This document shows, piece by piece, positions 21,447 to 22,457 of a stretch of DNA of 22,457 nt. This stretch comes from DASUBV01 sp035763085. GTDB lineage: Bacteria > Actinomycetota > Actinomycetes > Streptosporangiales > Streptosporangiaceae. The stretch is from assembly GCA_035763085.1 (NCBI GenBank), contig DASUBV010000258.1, positions 1-22,457 of the forward strand. The letters run 5' to 3'. Position numbers and translations under genes: made by a program. Below the pieces are notes generated by a model. The model worked only from the letters and a program-made list of their open reading frames with translations. It was not told the origin of the DNA and searched no databases. Position 1 is the stretch's first letter, and each line of letters starts with the position of its first letter.

Positions 21447-22457
21447 TCACAGCTGCGCCCAGGTGAACTTGGCGCCCTCGGCGCTGTAGACCTCTTCCCC
21501 GCCGACAAAAGCGCGCTGCACCCGGCTGGGCATGTCCAGCGGGTCCCCCGACCAGATCACCAGGTCGGCGTCCTTGCCCGGCTCGAGGGAGCCGAGCCGG
21601 TCGTCGATGCCGACGATCCGGGCCGGGTTGATGGTCAGCGCCTCGATCGCGGCCCGCGGGTCCAGGCCCTCCTTGACCGCCAGGGCAGCCTGGTGGACCA
21701 GGAAGTGGACGGGCACCACGGGGTGGTCGGTGGTGATCGCGATGGTGACGCCCGCGCTGGCCAGCTTGCCGGGACTGGCCAGCGACCGGTTGCGCAGCTC
21801 GACCTTGGACCGGCTGGTCAGCAGCGGCCCGATGACCACCGGGATGTCCCGGGCGGCCAGCAGGTCGGCCACCAGGTAAGCCTCGGTGCCGTGGTCAATC
21901 ACCAGGTCGTAGCCGAACTCCGCGGCGATCCGCAGGGCGGTGACGATGTCGTCGGCGCGGTGGCAGTGCTGCCGCCACGGGATCTCGCGGCGCAGCACCC
22001 GGCCCAGCGCCTCCAGCTTGAGGTCCCGGTCGACTGGCTTGCGCTCGGCCTGCGGCTTGCTCTCCTCGGCGGCCAGCCGCTGCAGGTAGTTCGAGGCGTC
22101 CACCAGCGCGCCGCGGATCACCGCCGCGGTGCCCAGCCGGGTACTCGGCATCGTGGTTTTGTCGCCGTAGACGCGCTTCGGGTTCTCGCCGAGCGCCGAC
22201 TTCATCCCCGAGGGGGCGCGCAGCAGCATCTCATCGACGGTCCGGCCCCAGGTCTTCAGCGCGCAGGCCTGGCCGCCGACCGGGTTGCCCGATCCGGGGT
22301 TGACGTTGACGGCCAGCACCCCGCCGGTGATGGCGTCGCGGAAGGCCAGGTCGGCCGGGTTGATCGCGTCGATGGCCCGGACGTGCGCGGTGACCGGCTC
22401 GGTCATCTCGTTGGTGTCCTGGCCGGCCCAGCCCTCGGCCTCCTCGTGGACGCCGAG
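21447..22457 (-). CDS. Amidohydrolase, imidazolonepropionase-like; 5' end cut by the window edge
   Basis: 337 codons are visible; the frame runs off the right edge, so the N-terminus is missing. The first residues (LGVHEEAEGWAGQDTNEMTEPVTAHVRAIDAINP) continue directly upstream of the in-frame ATG at 22406, so that ATG is internal. The missing part should hold the first HxH metal motif. Visible barrel landmarks are IPWRQHCHRADDI, VIDHGTEAY, TTDHPVVPVH (a metal Asp) and the C-terminal GKDADLVIWSGDP typical of the superfamily. Such enzymes hydrolyse cyclic amides or peptides (imidazolonepropionase, Xaa-Pro dipeptidase-like). Substrate unknown, and no histidine-pathway gene is adjacent. Confidence 0.87.
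   Translation of the reverse strand, partial: LGVHEEAEGWAGQDTNEMTEPVTAHVRAIDAINPADLAFRDAITGGVLAVNVNPGSGNPVGGQACALKTWGRTVDEMLLRAPSGMKSALGENPKRVYGDKTTMPSTRLGTAAVIRGALVDASNYLQRLAAEESKPQAERKPVDRDLKLEALGRVLRREIPWRQHCHRADDIVTALRIAAEFGYDLVIDHGTEAYLVADLLAARDIPVVIGPLLTSRSKVELRNRSLASPGKLASAGVTIAITTDHPVVPVHFLVHQAALAVKEGLDPRAAIEALTINPARIVGIDDRLGSLEPGKDADLVIWSGDPLDMPSRVQRAFVGGEEVYSAEGAKFTWAQL

Overview
This is a very GC-rich window (most third codon positions are G or C) with actinomycete traits: an F420-type luciferase-like oxidoreductase, a eukaryote-type Ser/Thr kinase with an FHA protein beside it, GTG starts, TANNNT -10 boxes only a few bases before start codons (leaderless style), and GC hairpins without T-tracts at gene ends. 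A member of the Streptosporangiales or a related order would fit, but the sequence alone does not fix the taxon. No tRNA, rRNA, CRISPR array, transposase or phage gene was seen. This is chromosome-like metabolic and regulatory sequence, not an obvious island.

Layout. 1-2191 (minus): lutA-lutB, an Fe-S L-lactate oxidation operon, with lutB running off the left edge and an 18-bp imperfect palindrome at its promoter. 2509-4617 (plus): one uninterrupted 702-residue protein joining chorismate mutase, prephenate dehydratase, an ACT domain and a class I-beta DAHP synthase. It combines the entry step of the shikimate pathway with the phenylalanine branch and is the most unusual gene here. 4618-5204: a gene-free stretch with a 77-bp sequence repeated at a 100-bp period, followed by several perfect hairpins. 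5205-6032 (plus) and 6173-7966 (minus): an FHA-like protein and a membrane Ser/Thr kinase, convergent on a shared terminator. 8145-9647 (plus): aldehyde dehydrogenase, divergent from the kinase, with a perfect inverted repeat between them. 9746-11575 (plus): an SF2 helicase, probably read from a leaderless mRNA.

11878-16026 (plus): a 1382-residue secreted protein in which a long PQQ/FG-GAP-like beta-propeller region precedes a catalytically intact sedolisin (S53) protease. It is followed by four degenerate 39-41 bp tandem repeats. 16216-16650 (minus): universal stress protein, apparently leaderless. 16722-17138 (minus): glyoxalase-fold (VOC) protein. 17396-17947 (minus) and 18090-19058 (plus): a TetR regulator divergent from a quinone oxidoreductase, with GAGACA/TGTCTC operators between them. 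19106-19954 (minus): LLM oxidoreductase. 20179-21345 (plus): AcuC-type deacetylase. 21447-22457 (minus): amidohydrolase cut by the right edge.

How they fit together. lutAB, the aromatic fusion, TetR/qor and FHA/kinase are each coherent local units. The rest are single genes. The strongest candidates for something new are the four-domain aromatic enzyme, the propeller-sedolisin fusion, and the two unexplained intergenic repeat families.
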